Positions 51,246-61,516 of a DNA stretch of 64,000 nucleotides are shown one piece after another. The notes under the pieces were generated by a model. The model did no database searches, was not told the origin of the DNA, and saw only the letters and a program-made list of their open reading frames with translations. This DNA comes from Chaunax sp. Z400. Lineage: Eukaryota; Chordata; Actinopteri; Lophiiformes; Chaunacidae. Location of the stretch: assembly GCA_037577475.1 (NCBI GenBank), contig CM075194.1, forward strand, positions 21,872,492 to 21,936,491, given 5' to 3'. The translations under genes were made by a program, and so were the position numbers. Position 1 is the stretch's first letter. Each line of letters opens with the position of its first letter.

Positions 51246-52289
51246 TTGGTGGGTGTCCAAAAATGCCAGTTACCATTTATTTCTTTGTTTGCTCGCGGTC
51301 TTGAGTTTGAATGCTTATTAAATTGTTTTATATCCAAACTACTTTTGTAATTTCAAAGTTTATCACAAACCAGAAACCTTTTTATATTTTCTTGTACAGC
51401 TACAAAAGACCGTTATTTGCTGGGTCATTACAGACATTTTGTACATAATGACAGCATGTGGACTAGCCTTGTGTTCCGAAAAGCAACATATTTTGGTTGA
51501 TGAAACAAATTCATGGGAGGAAAGAGCCCATTCCCTTTTTGGCTGAGCAGAATGGCTTCAGAGATGATTTGTTTTTGAATAATCCATAATAGCTATTCTG
51601 ATATGTTATTATGATGCATGGTTTTTTTTTGGCTTGGGGGTGGTGCCCTCATTATACACTTGCAAATGAGTCATACTTCCTACATCTTACTTTTTGCAGC
51701 AGCAGCACCCTCCTGAAATTTGTTGCTGTTGGCATCAAGGTTGTGGTACGATCTACTGCAGCCTCATAACTCCAATTTTATCATGTTGGGAGGCTGTGAA
51801 CACTCCCGGCATGAATTATATTCTATTCAAAGGTGACGAACAACGTGTCTTCAGTGTAATTAGCTGAGCTTGGAGCGAACAGAACTCTTACATGGAAAAA
51901 TTAAAGATGGTAAGCTCATTGCAGTTAGATGTAAGCTTGAGTGTCTCATCTGCATTCCTAAATATCCAATACGGTTACTGAGATTCCAATGATTATGTAG
52001 AAAATAAGCTGCCGTCTTTTTGACATTGCTTTACATTCAAAGCTGCCTGTAATTTTCATGGAGACAGTGCCAGCTCAGTTTGTAATGAAGTAGTAAATTA
52101 GGACCACACACCTTCTGACAAATTGAAAAAACACAGCACTTGTCCTTGAGACAGAGGAGTGAAGCTGTGAAGAGGAAATAAATGTATTATTTATCTAGTT
52201 AGGCAGCACCGTACGACTGAATGTATCTGAAGTCATTTAATTGACCATGTTAGAAATGTGCAGAGCTGGATGTTGTATGTTGATGTTTT
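51246..52289. other. Intronic stretch, nothing recognised
   Basis: No supported gene, RNA or classifiable transposon. Confidence 0.4.
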
Positions 52290-52430
52290 GCCTTTATATG
52301 ATAGCAGCAGCTGGAGGCCTTCAATTTTAGAGTTTCCATCCTTGCTTCCATCCATCCCATTCTTGTGAACGTGACATGCAGGAACAAATTTCTCCAAATT
52401 TGGCACAAACATCACCATGGCCTCTAGAAG
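52290..52430 (+). repeat. Dispersed repeat ('gctgtgacctcacagaacat' family), copy 2, partial
   Basis: 'agcagctggaggcc', 'catcccattcttgtgaacg' and 'aaatttctccaaatttggca' match the 5' half of the same family as 15738-15965, in the same orientation. Confidence 0.5.
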
Positions 52431-54216
52431 CATGGTTTAAACCAATGTAATGTTGTGCGTTTCTGGTCAGTGTTCTTCAATGCTGTAGCATTCTCATGCT
52501 ACTAGTTTATAAGACTCTCCACAACATGAGAACCAATGTCTTTGCAATTCTCGTTTTTTTTAGTTAGAATTTTAAAGGCTTTAATTGGCAGATAGCCATG
52601 TCATTATTTTTTCTGGTATTGATTTTGTGCCAGTCATCTATGGGGAAATTGTCTGCACTGTTACTAAATGAGTGCCTCCTGCGACTATGGCCACTGGGTT
52701 GAAAATCACTAGTTGCAAAATGGTTTGTCACACTGACGTATTCTTCACTTCTTATCATGAGGTGTTGGGGGTTTAGACTAATGGTTGTCAACTGATGAAA
52801 ATTTGATCAAGTTAATCAAAATAATCGTCTGTGATCAATCACTACTATTTACTTACTTGTATCTTTGTCGGCAGCTATAAAACAAATCCATGCGTGGCGT
52901 TGGAATAAAGAAATGCCTAACAAATTGGTTAAAGGACTCCCACAGTTTTTCTTACTCGGTAACATCTCAGCGAATTGTTGATGATTTCTTAATTAGATGC
53001 AGAGCTGGCTCAGTAAAAGTCTCAAAGTGACTATTATATTCATTGTATTTTCAAATTATAGGGATATCACTTCACCTGCATGGCTCCAGCAGTGATTCTA
53101 GCTTTGCCAGCCTGTCAGAGTTGAATTCTAACGTGTTCCAGATGAGTGATTTGTCTTCTTGACTGTGAGAGGCCTGCTGAAGTTTCAGCTCTGGTATGTT
53201 GTCATGACTCATCTGCCGATTTTACATCCCTTGGCTGTAGCACCAACAAACCCGCTGTCATGGAGAGTCACTGTGACCATATTATGAGCACTGTGTTGTT
53301 TTTGGCCACAGCAGCCAGATATTTTCAACAAAACGCTTTAAAATCCCACGGTTCACTACCTGCCCAGCAGCAAAGATCAGACCTACACGGTTAGCGACTA
53401 GCTGCTCAACATATCTGAGCATTAAACAGCTAAAGAGCCACATGTCTCTGTCAGGAGCTGAAAACTGACCAGGTGCACCCAAATACACCAAATTAATGAC
53501 AATTCCCTCGGTAATTCGCCACATCAACCTTAAAGGCAATGTTATTTTCACAATGTTGGTTTTTTTTGCCCTCCAAACGGCCAAACAAATCAGTTTTTCA
53601 CATTGAAAATCAAATTAAGTGGCAGAAAATCATTTTGAAGAAGAAAGCAACCACAATAAATTATTAAAAGGCGGCTTTTAATCAGCATGCCAAACATACT
53701 TTTACTACATCTGTCTACAGGGTAAATGTCACTAATTGGCACCAATGTATGGGCAGAAAATTAAAATGTGAGGGCATCAAACTGTGGAGACCCTAAGACG
53801 CTTGTTCTGGCCCTGAGTAAACACATTATGCAGTAAGAGGATTTGGCAAAACATTCAGTTTGAATGGGTTTGTTTTTCTCCCTCTTTCAGGCCTTTAGCT
53901 GCGATACTATTATCTGAGGGAGTTCTGCTCCCACCAACAGTTGGTCTGATTTGGAATGCTATGTCGACAAGAAGCTCAGCTGATTGAATCCCTGACTGTG
54001 CAGAGAGCGACAGAAGAGTTTACTGGCTTACTTCAATGATACAGAATACAACTATTAACTTTGGATTGAAATGCTTTTTGGGGCTCTTCTTCTTCCTTCG
54101 ACGGGTGATAAACATTGGATAAACACTGTTGTGATGACTGTAAAATTCACAGGTAAATGATAAACTGCCTCCAACAAAGTCTGTCACTCCAGCAAATCAG
54201 GCCGACCAGAGTTTAA
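52431..54216. other. Intronic stretch, nothing recognised
   Basis: No supported gene or RNA; open frames here are short and featureless. Confidence 0.4.
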
Positions 54217-54842
54217 GGCTGTCTTTACACCACAGGTCTTGATGCCCAATTCCGATATGTTGCCTATATCCGATTTTTGTGACAGTCTGCTTATATCTAC
54301 TTTTAAAAGTGACCAATGACATCTGCATTTACACTGGTTAACACTTGGGGCAACATCCTACAAGCCTTTACGTGGGTTTGACCTGAAAATGTTCAGGCTG
54401 AAACTGAAGTAAAAGCAGCTCTGTTTACAACGGACACAGACGAGTGTGACAGAGGGCCAAATATCCAAGCTATTGCTTTCCAAAGCATTTTAAGAGGTGC
54501 GCATAATATTGGTCGCATTTGAAGGCGGAGAACAAAGAGGAGAGCCCTTATTGCAGCCTGGGCGTATGCAACAATGCACCACCGTCGCATTTTTCAATGA
54601 GGTATGACTCGCATAGACGGGGAATATTCGATCTGTCCGCTAAGATGACAGACGCAAATGCACATATCCGATTCACATCCGCTTTATTTCCACTTATGAA
54701 TGAGGTCTGATTCCGATATGAGAATATCCGATTCCATGTGCTTCTTTCCTGCTTACAAGGTCATGATTCATATCTGATCTGTGCCACATGGGAGGAAAAA
54801 ATCGGAATTGGGTCACTTGACCCATGTAGCGTTAAGACAGCC
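54217..54842. mobile_element. 626-bp non-autonomous DNA transposon with terminal inverted repeats
   Basis: The left end GGCTGTCTTTACACC and the reverse complement of the right end GGCTGTCTTAACGCT match at 12 of 15. Both are followed by a CCCAATTCCGAT motif about 26-30 bases in. The interior repeats 'tccgat' words ('atatccgattcacatccgc', 'gattccgatatgagaatatc'). Flanks agagttta/agagtgaa suggest a decayed 8-bp hAT-type duplication. No transposase. Confidence 0.65.
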
Positions 54843-55620
54843 AGAGTGAACAGTACTTCAATTAAGAATAGTTATTAAGCAACAATATAATTTTGATAGG
54901 CGTAAACAGAAAAAAATAAATTGATAGGCCTTCCTCCTTATATGTCGTTAAAGGCAACACTCAAAGCAAAGACATATGTCATCATAAATTTACATGCACA
55001 GCTGGTTGTAATATGAGCTGTTCAGTAATCTGTCTCTGCCTTTACTGCTTAAACTCCAATTAAAAACCTCAATGATCACGTTGCACCATGCACATTGGTA
55101 CAGACAGTAAGTTAAACCAGGCAGAAATCTACCAATGGAATTACAGATGTCATAATAATGTGTACCCTGCGGATAATTGCTCCCAAGCAGGTATATATCT
55201 ACATCGGATTTGGCCTGGAAAGCAAGAGTTAATAGGTTTCTGCATTCAGGCCCAAATCATTTTCAGGCTGAGTCTTAAAAGCTTTATATCAATTCGCTGT
55301 AGAAAATGGTGCGGTCCACAACGCTTGCAAACTTGTTGTAGGCACTCCGACTGTCCTTGTCTGGACCCTCAGCGTAAGAAGTATGCAAATGTGGAGGGGA
55401 GAACAAATGAGGCTTAATTGGAGCACTCCAACCTGGTGGGATAAAAGAAAGCATTGTATATGAGACAAAGATAAAAGGTGGGGGTGTACAGAGTGTTGAT
55501 ACAGCATAATGGCTCATGTCTTTACTTTACTGAAGTTGTCTGTTGAATTTTATTACAGACTGAACGTATTTTTTTATCCCTGCAGCTACTTAATCATCAA
55601 ATCAAATGTCACTTAACATG

Positions 55621-55800
55621 CAGTGTTTCCCCTATAGTAGGTTTATTGGTTGGGGGGGCGGACATGATGACTTTCAAAATGAAGGAATATATATATATAT
55701 GTTTATATATATAATTCTGAAATATCATTCTCTTTATGCCAATAAATATAAAGATATAATATATATGTATATATAGATATAATAGGTTTATTATATTCCA
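55621..55800. mobile_element. hAT-type terminus followed by an AT-rich tract
   Basis: CAGTGTTTCCCCTATAGTAG is a familiar fish hAT end with a 'gggggggcgg' tract nearby. No opposite end was found. 55687-55800 is a (TA)n-rich simple sequence. Confidence 0.4.
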
Positions 55801-57475
55801 TCAGTTCTCTCATCATCGTGGTCACATGGCCGTGGCCTTGACTTTAATTGTGTTCTGAGTGCTTCAAGATGTATGGTGTAATTAATTGTACATTTCAATT
55901 TACTTTTACACCAAACCTTACCTAAATCTGTCTTGTGGAGCCAGGAGGAGTTTTTCCTCTCTGACAGCCAGGATGAATCAAAGCCTGTCTTCCTGTGCTT
56001 GTCGGTGGGTGCAGCTTCCCTCCCTTCAGCAGCAGAGGAGCAGGTTCAGACTGGGTAGTTTCAGGTGGTGTAGTGACACGTTTGAAAAAAAACAGATTTT
56101 TTTGGACTGGTTTGCACTTTGAGGTCAGCTTTTGTCCATCTTTGGCTTTGGGGAAGTTTTTATTGTATGTAACTTATCGACTTCATCCTTAACTCGAGTC
56201 ACTGTCACTCAACCGTCTCCTCTACTTTGCTCTGCATGTCTGTGTGTGAGGCATGGATAAGCCATGCCCTCGTTAGGAACACCAGAAACACTGACATACA
56301 ATCCTCCTAATTAATCCCTTAAATTCCACAATGGAATTTTAAAATTTTCTTTGTGTATGGCTACCACACAAGTTTTTTTAAAAATATTTAAATGGAGGTT
56401 AAACCATATATTTCCTATTAATTAAATTTTCAAAAGAGAATGAACTTCAGAATTTTTTCCCCCACCATGAGGGAGTGAGGAAGGGGATACAGGAACGCAT
56501 TACATCCTGTTAACTCTAAGACTGTTTAATATTCATTCACAGAAGGCTGTACACACATCAATCATAACATGAAGTGATGCCCTTTTACTATTTAGGATTT
56601 TTTGTTGCTCTTATTTTTTAAAGCCTTGGTTCCCCATCCTTCCCCCCACTGACATGTATCAACATACAAACTCCACACACAGCTAGTGGCAAAAGGCTGT
56701 TTGAGTGCAAAGGCTGAAATACACAGAGACATGTGCGTCCCAGTTAGAGAACATTTTCATACAATGTGACCCTAGGGAAGCTTGTATTACCATTATCTGG
56801 AGGCAGCCAACAAATGGAAACAAAGTAAAAAGGGAACGTAAAGAAATATACTTGTGTTGACTCAACTTGTGTTACAAAATATTTTCAAAAGAATATAAAC
56901 AGCGACATCAGGGACGGATCACCTATAACGGGTCCCCAGAAGGATTTTTGTGGAGGACTTTTTGTTTTGAATTTTTTAGTTCCTCCTCATCAACACAACT
57001 TTTTTTTAAGTGAGCATATTAAAAATTGATTTTCCTCCTTTCAAGTTGAGATTCTTTTGTGTTTCCACATCACACACACACACAACATTCAGTGTCTGAT
57101 GAACTTCCTGTTTGAATGAACTCAGTAGGTTTGAAGGTGAAATGGGACTTCATATCAAAGCTAGCCAAAAAAAACCTAAAAAACTGTTTCTTTCCCCCAT
57201 CGTTTTGAACAAGGGTTGTCATTGAAGTAGAGCAGCTTCATCTCATGTATTTTCATCAAAAGCTGCTTTCAGCCATGGCCCCTCAACTATTTTAATCAAA
57301 GCCCATCACTCACTTGGATTCTGTTCGTTCTCTAATAGGTTATCATGTTCATTTCTCATCATTTTCAAGCTTTGATACTTCTGATCTGTGTTTGTGTGTC
57401 AATAAGTATCTTATCCAGTGTCCTTCTATGCTTCTTACGTCCTGTTTGTGGCTCTGCTGGTTGTTCTACAGATCC
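55801..57475. other. Intronic stretch upstream of the exon, nothing recognised
   Basis: A short (CA)n at 57072-57083 only. No regulatory motif could be supported by eye. Confidence 0.4.
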
Positions 57476-57499
57476 TTGTTATTCTTTCCCCCTCCTCAG
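57476..57499 (+). promoter_or_regulatory. alk: Splice acceptor of the alk exon
   Basis: A pyrimidine-rich run (ttattctttccccctcctc) ends in AG at 57498-57499. The coding match begins at the next base. A second AG at about 57468 (ttctacag) is possible but lies upstream of the residues that match ALK. Confidence 0.8.
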
Positions 57500-57704
57500 G
57501 TCAGTTCCTCTGGGTGAACGGTTCAGCCTTTGGTGGCCCCTGGGTGCTGAGTCCTTGGCTGCGGGACGGTCAGGGTCCCTGTAGTTTGGACATGGCTGTG
57601 TTCCTCCACCCAAAGCAGAGCGGTCAGTACACCATATGGCTCATAGAGCGAGACAAACCTCCTCTCGCGCTCTTCTCCACCGACACCCTGCCACGCATCA
57701 CAGG
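57500..57704 (+). CDS. alk: Internal coding exon of an ALK-family receptor tyrosine kinase (first MAM domain), corresponds to human ALK exon 4
   Basis: ALK is a single-pass plasma-membrane receptor tyrosine kinase acting in the nervous system and neural crest; its ectodomain has two MAM domains, an LDLa module and a glycine-rich ligand-binding region. This 205-nt exon follows a pyrimidine-rich tract and AG at 57498-57499 and ends at a GTAAGC donor from 57705. It brings two bases of a codon, 67 full codons and two bases of the next. From memory the human exon 4 is 202 nt with the same phases, so this is one codon longer. Residues match MAM1: G-[QS]-F-L near the start, an N-G-S sequon at 57517-57525 where human has N-T-S, L-S-P-W at 57547-57558, a cysteine at 57580, then S-G-[QR]-Y. 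No in-frame stop occurs. Fish Ltk also carries MAM domains, so ltk is the alternative; the very large flanking introns favour alk. No other exon of this gene was recognised in the window. Confidence 0.85.
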
Positions 57705-57710
57705 GTAAGC
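57705..57710 (+). promoter_or_regulatory. alk: Splice donor of the alk exon
   Basis: GTAAGC directly follows the last matching residue (G at the end of the MAM1 segment); it fits the GTRAGN donor consensus and leaves two bases of a split codon, as in human ALK exon 4. Confidence 0.8.
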
Positions 57711-57966
57711 ACTTCTCTTATACATGTATTGTGCACTAAAACACAAAAGGAGTTTGTTTGAGTCGAGAATAAGCGATCATGTAGTAAATGTCTTTCTGTC
57801 AATGGCTCTTAAACATTGTGAAGGTGTCAATCTGGGTAATGGTGACAACATTTCTCTATTTTCAGATTATTTACAAACCAAATAATTGATTAATGGAGAA
57901 AATAATCACCAGATTTATCCATAATGAAATAATATATTGTAATCTTGTACAAAATAGTTTCTTCTG

Positions 57967-58670
57967 TCAATGAGGTGATGTTATCACTGGTGTTTGTCTG
58001 TTTGCAGGATTACACAGACACTATGATAGATTTTCATGAACCTTGGTGGAAGCATTGGGAATATAACAGGGAAGAACTCATTAGATTTTTAGATTGGATC
58101 AGAATAAAAGGGGCGGATCCAGGATGTTTTTTTCCTTTCACTTTCTGTAACATTGTGAGAGAGGTGTTTTTTTTTCACCTTTTCACCTTCTGTCCGTTAT
58201 GCATAAACCTGACAGATTTGCATTAAACTTGGTAGAAGGGTGGGGCAGGTAGGTAGGAAGAACCTATTAGATTCTGGAACAGATGCAAATAAAGGGAAGG
58301 ATTGAGGAATTTTTTTTCTACTTTTTACAACATTGCAAGACAGGGCTTGTGGACTGTTTTTGTCACTGCACATTAACACCTTGACAGATTACCATGAACC
58401 TCGGAGGAAGAGTTGGTCGTGGAAGAAATCATCAAATTTTGCAGTGGATCTGAATAAAGGGGCGGATCCATGAATTTTGTTCACTTCCTTTATTGCTTTT
58501 TCAGCATTTGTATCAATTACATATAAACTACTAGAAAGAATTTCTTTAAACATGATGGAAGAGTGGGGCATGTGCCAGAAATGGAAGCATTGAATTTTGG
58601 AGTAGATATGTGTAAAGAGATGGATCCATGATTTACTTTTTTTATTTTTTTCCCACTCACTTTAACAGAG
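57967..58670 (+). repeat. Degenerate tandem repeat, four ~160-185 bp units, 'ggttatgttttcacccatg' family copy 4
   Basis: It starts 'gaggtgatgttatcactggt' plus 'gtttgcaggattacacagac', the family head. Four units follow, each with 'catgaacctTGGtggaag'-like, 'attagattttgga'-like and 'aataaaggggcggatcca'-like segments. The GGATCC-type anchors are at about 58110, 58294, 58459 and 58619. It begins 263 bp downstream of the alk exon. Confidence 0.6.
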
Positions 58671-59304
58671 CCCTGAGGGCAGCCATGTGTCTTGTTGGAA
58701 TTTGGAACAGGGTTTAATTTGATTTAAGGAACTGTCGGGACTTGGTGGGGGTCTGCGCTCTATTGGGTGCCCTTCTGGTAAAAATAAATGAGCTCCACTT
58801 TAATGAACTATTACAGTAAAACACTACTTTTGCATAAATGCATGACCTATAATAGTGTAAAGATAATATATATAATAGTCATCACTTATTAGTTGTACAG
58901 TGTGGTATTAGTGGTAAAGGATTAGAGTTATTCCTCCTACACTGCTCCTCTCAGTCTATCAATGTAAAGAAATGCTGTGTGTTTTTGAGAAAGTTAGGCT
59001 TGCACCCCCAAAGCCTCACTCTCCCTCCCCCTTAACAGGTGGCCTTGTGTACCTGTGTGTGATGTAATCTAGTATGTCTCTACCTTTTAGGGTTAGTGAA
59101 CTTAATTTAGTGAAAGGTCAGATGGCTGGACATGCAGAATAGTTACTGAGAGATTGTGCATTTGGTTTGCTGTCATAGAGGAGAAATAAGTCCCTGTTCA
59201 TGCAGTGTTAGCATGTTGTCCTTGTGAGATACATTTCCCTCAGATAAATGTTACTGCTGGAAACAGTAAGCTAGCTTGGTAACCACAGCAATACAATTAT
59301 TGAT

Positions 59305-59414
59305 GGTCAGAAGTCATTTTTCTAATGACGGTGTGGCTCAACTCTATGCATGTCAATGCTGTGTGCAGGATCAGAGCAAAACAAAACATGATCAATCAAC
59401 TTCTGTGTTATAGT
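59305..59414 (+). repeat. 110-bp direct repeat, left copy
   Basis: It shares 'gctgtgtgcag', 'atcagagcaaaacaaaac' and 'tcaacttctgt' in order with 61406-61516. It lies 354 bp before the minisatellite. Confidence 0.8.
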
Positions 59415-59768
59415 CAGGGGTGTACATAACATTCTAGGTCTGGTTCTCAAAGGAGAACCTGAAGATGTTTGGTGAAACTCACCTTTTGCTCTGCATGAAG
59501 CAGACATGTTTTAGGTCACTGTCATCACTTGTAGCCACTTGAGTTTGAATGGCAGCTAATAGCCTCCATATTGTCAACAGTCTATTGCCTCCATTCAGAC
59601 CATCTAATATAGTGAAACTTCCCTCGATTAACAAAGACACTGCTATTCTCACCTCATATCTTCTTTAATTTTTCTGTTCTTTTTGCACCTCCTCTCTGTA
59701 AATAAATGCTTTGTAACTTTACGATGGAGCAGGTAAACGTCTCGCGGTATGGAACCATACGGAACTCG

Positions 59769-61398
59769 CACTACTTATGTGCACTACTTATGTCCACTAC
59801 TTATGTGCACTGCTTATGTCCACTACTTATGTGCACTGCTTATGTCCACTGCTTATGTCCACTACTTATGTCCACTACTTATGTCCACTACTTATGTGCA
59901 CTGCTTATGTCCACTACTTATGTCCACTACTTATGTCCACTACTTATGTCCACTACTTATGTGCACTGCTTATGTCCACTACTTATGTCCACTACTTATG
60001 TCCACTGCTTATGTGCACTGCTTATGTCCACTGCTTATGTCCACTACTTATGTCCACTGCTTATGTCCACTGCTTATGTCCACTACTTATGTCCACTACT
60101 TATGTGCACTACTTATGTGCACTGTTTATGTCCACTACTTATGTGCACTACTTATGTGCACTACTTATGTGCACTACTTATGTCCACTACTTATGTGCAC
60201 TACTTATGTGCACTGCTTATGTCCACTACTTATGTCCACTGCTTATGTCCACTACTTATGTCCACTACTTATGTCCACTACTTATGTCCACTGCTTATGT
60301 GCACTGCTTATGTCCACTGCTTATGTCCACTACTTATGTCCACTGCTTATGTCCACTGCTTATGTGCACTGCTTATGTGCACTACTTATGTCCACTACTT
60401 ATGTCCACTACTTATGTCCACTGCTTATGTGCACTGCTTATGTCCACTGCTTATGTCCACTACTTATGTCCACTGCTTATGTCCACTGCTTATGTCCACT
60501 ACTTATGTGCACTACTTATGTGCACTGTTTATGTCCACTACTTATGTCCACTACTTATGTGCACTACTTATGTCCACTACTTATGTCCACTACTTATGTG
60601 CACTGCTTATGTCCACTGCTTATGTCCACTACTTATGTCCACTGCTTATGTCCACTACTTATGTCCACTACTTATGTCCACTACTTATGTCCACTACTTA
60701 TGTGCACTACTTATGTGCACTGCTTATGTCCACTGCTTATGTCCACTACTTATGTCCACTGCTTATGTCCACTACTTATGTCCACTACTTATGTGCACTG
60801 CTTATGTCCACTACTTATGTCCACTACTTATGTGCACTGCTTATGTCCACTACTTATGTCCACTGCTTATGTGCACTGTTTATGTCCACTACTTATGTCC
60901 ACTACTTATGTCCACTACTTATGTGCACTGTTTATGTCCACTACTTATGTCCACTACTTATGTCCACTACTTATGTGCACTGTTTATGTCCACTACTTAT
61001 GTCCACTACTTATGTCCACTACTTATGTGCACTGTTTATGTCCACTACTTATGTCCACTACTTATGTGCACTGTTTATGTCCACTACTTATGTCCACTAC
61101 TTATGTGCACTACTTATGTCCACTACTTATGTGCACTGCTTATGTCCACTACTTATGTGCACTGCTTATGTGCACTACTTAATGTGCACTGTTTATGTAT
61201 GTGCACTGCTTATGTGCACTACTTATGTGCACTGCTTATGTGCACTACTTATGTGCACTGCTTATGTGCACTGCTTATGTGCACTGCTTATGTGCACTAC
61301 TTAGGTGCACTGCTTATGTGCACTGCTTATGTGCACTACTTATGTGCACTGCTTATGTGCACTACTTATGTGCACTACTTATGTGCACTACCTATGTG
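59769..61398 (+). repeat. 13-bp minisatellite, 125 units
   Basis: Unit CACT[A/G]CTTATGT[C/G], rarely CACTGTTTATGTC. 106 in-register units run to 61146. Nineteen more, all ending in G, run to 61398. Two length errors occur: a 14-nt unit at 61173-61186 and a 17-nt unit at 61187-61203; 125 x 13 + 5 = 1630 nt accounts for the array exactly. No unit contains a + strand stop in any frame, hence the long open frames, which are not genes. Confidence 0.97.
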
Positions 61399-61405
61399 CA
61401 CACCT

Positions 61406-61516
61406 GGTCATAAGTCATTTCCACACTGCAAGATGTGACTCAACTTAATACATGTAAACGCTGTGTGCAGAATCAGAGCAAAACAAAACTTGATAAATCA
61501 ACTTCTGTCTTTTAGT
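61406..61516 (+). repeat. 111-bp direct repeat, right copy
   Basis: Starts 7 bp after the minisatellite and matches 59305-59414 in order and orientation; diverged, with its best-conserved stretch at 61461-61508. Confidence 0.8.

Larger units (their letters stand above)
1..57499 (+). other. alk: Presumed large upstream intron of alk (intron 3 by human numbering), window-truncated
   Basis: No exon with a convincing family match, phase and splice sites was recognised in this 57.5 kb on either strand. The content is interspersed repeats and simple-sequence DNA, listed separately. ALK is known for very large introns in its 5' half. Inference: the missing exons 1-3 lie upstream of the window. A short divergent exon of 120-165 nt could have been missed by eye. 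Confidence 0.6.

Noticed and set aside
57945..58226. 93-codon ORF just downstream of the exon as an alternative alk exon
   Set aside because: It lies in the degenerate tandem repeat, matches no ALK segment and contains poly-T runs.
59769..61398. CRISPR-like array
   Set aside because: The units are contiguous 13-mers with no spacers, and the context is a eukaryotic intron.
59706..61438. Three overlapping + strand ORFs of 477-553 codons with a 13-residue repeat
   Set aside because: They arise because a stop-free 13-bp tandem unit is open in every frame. All three frames give the same peptide cycle, and there is no unique flanking coding sequence or splice signal.
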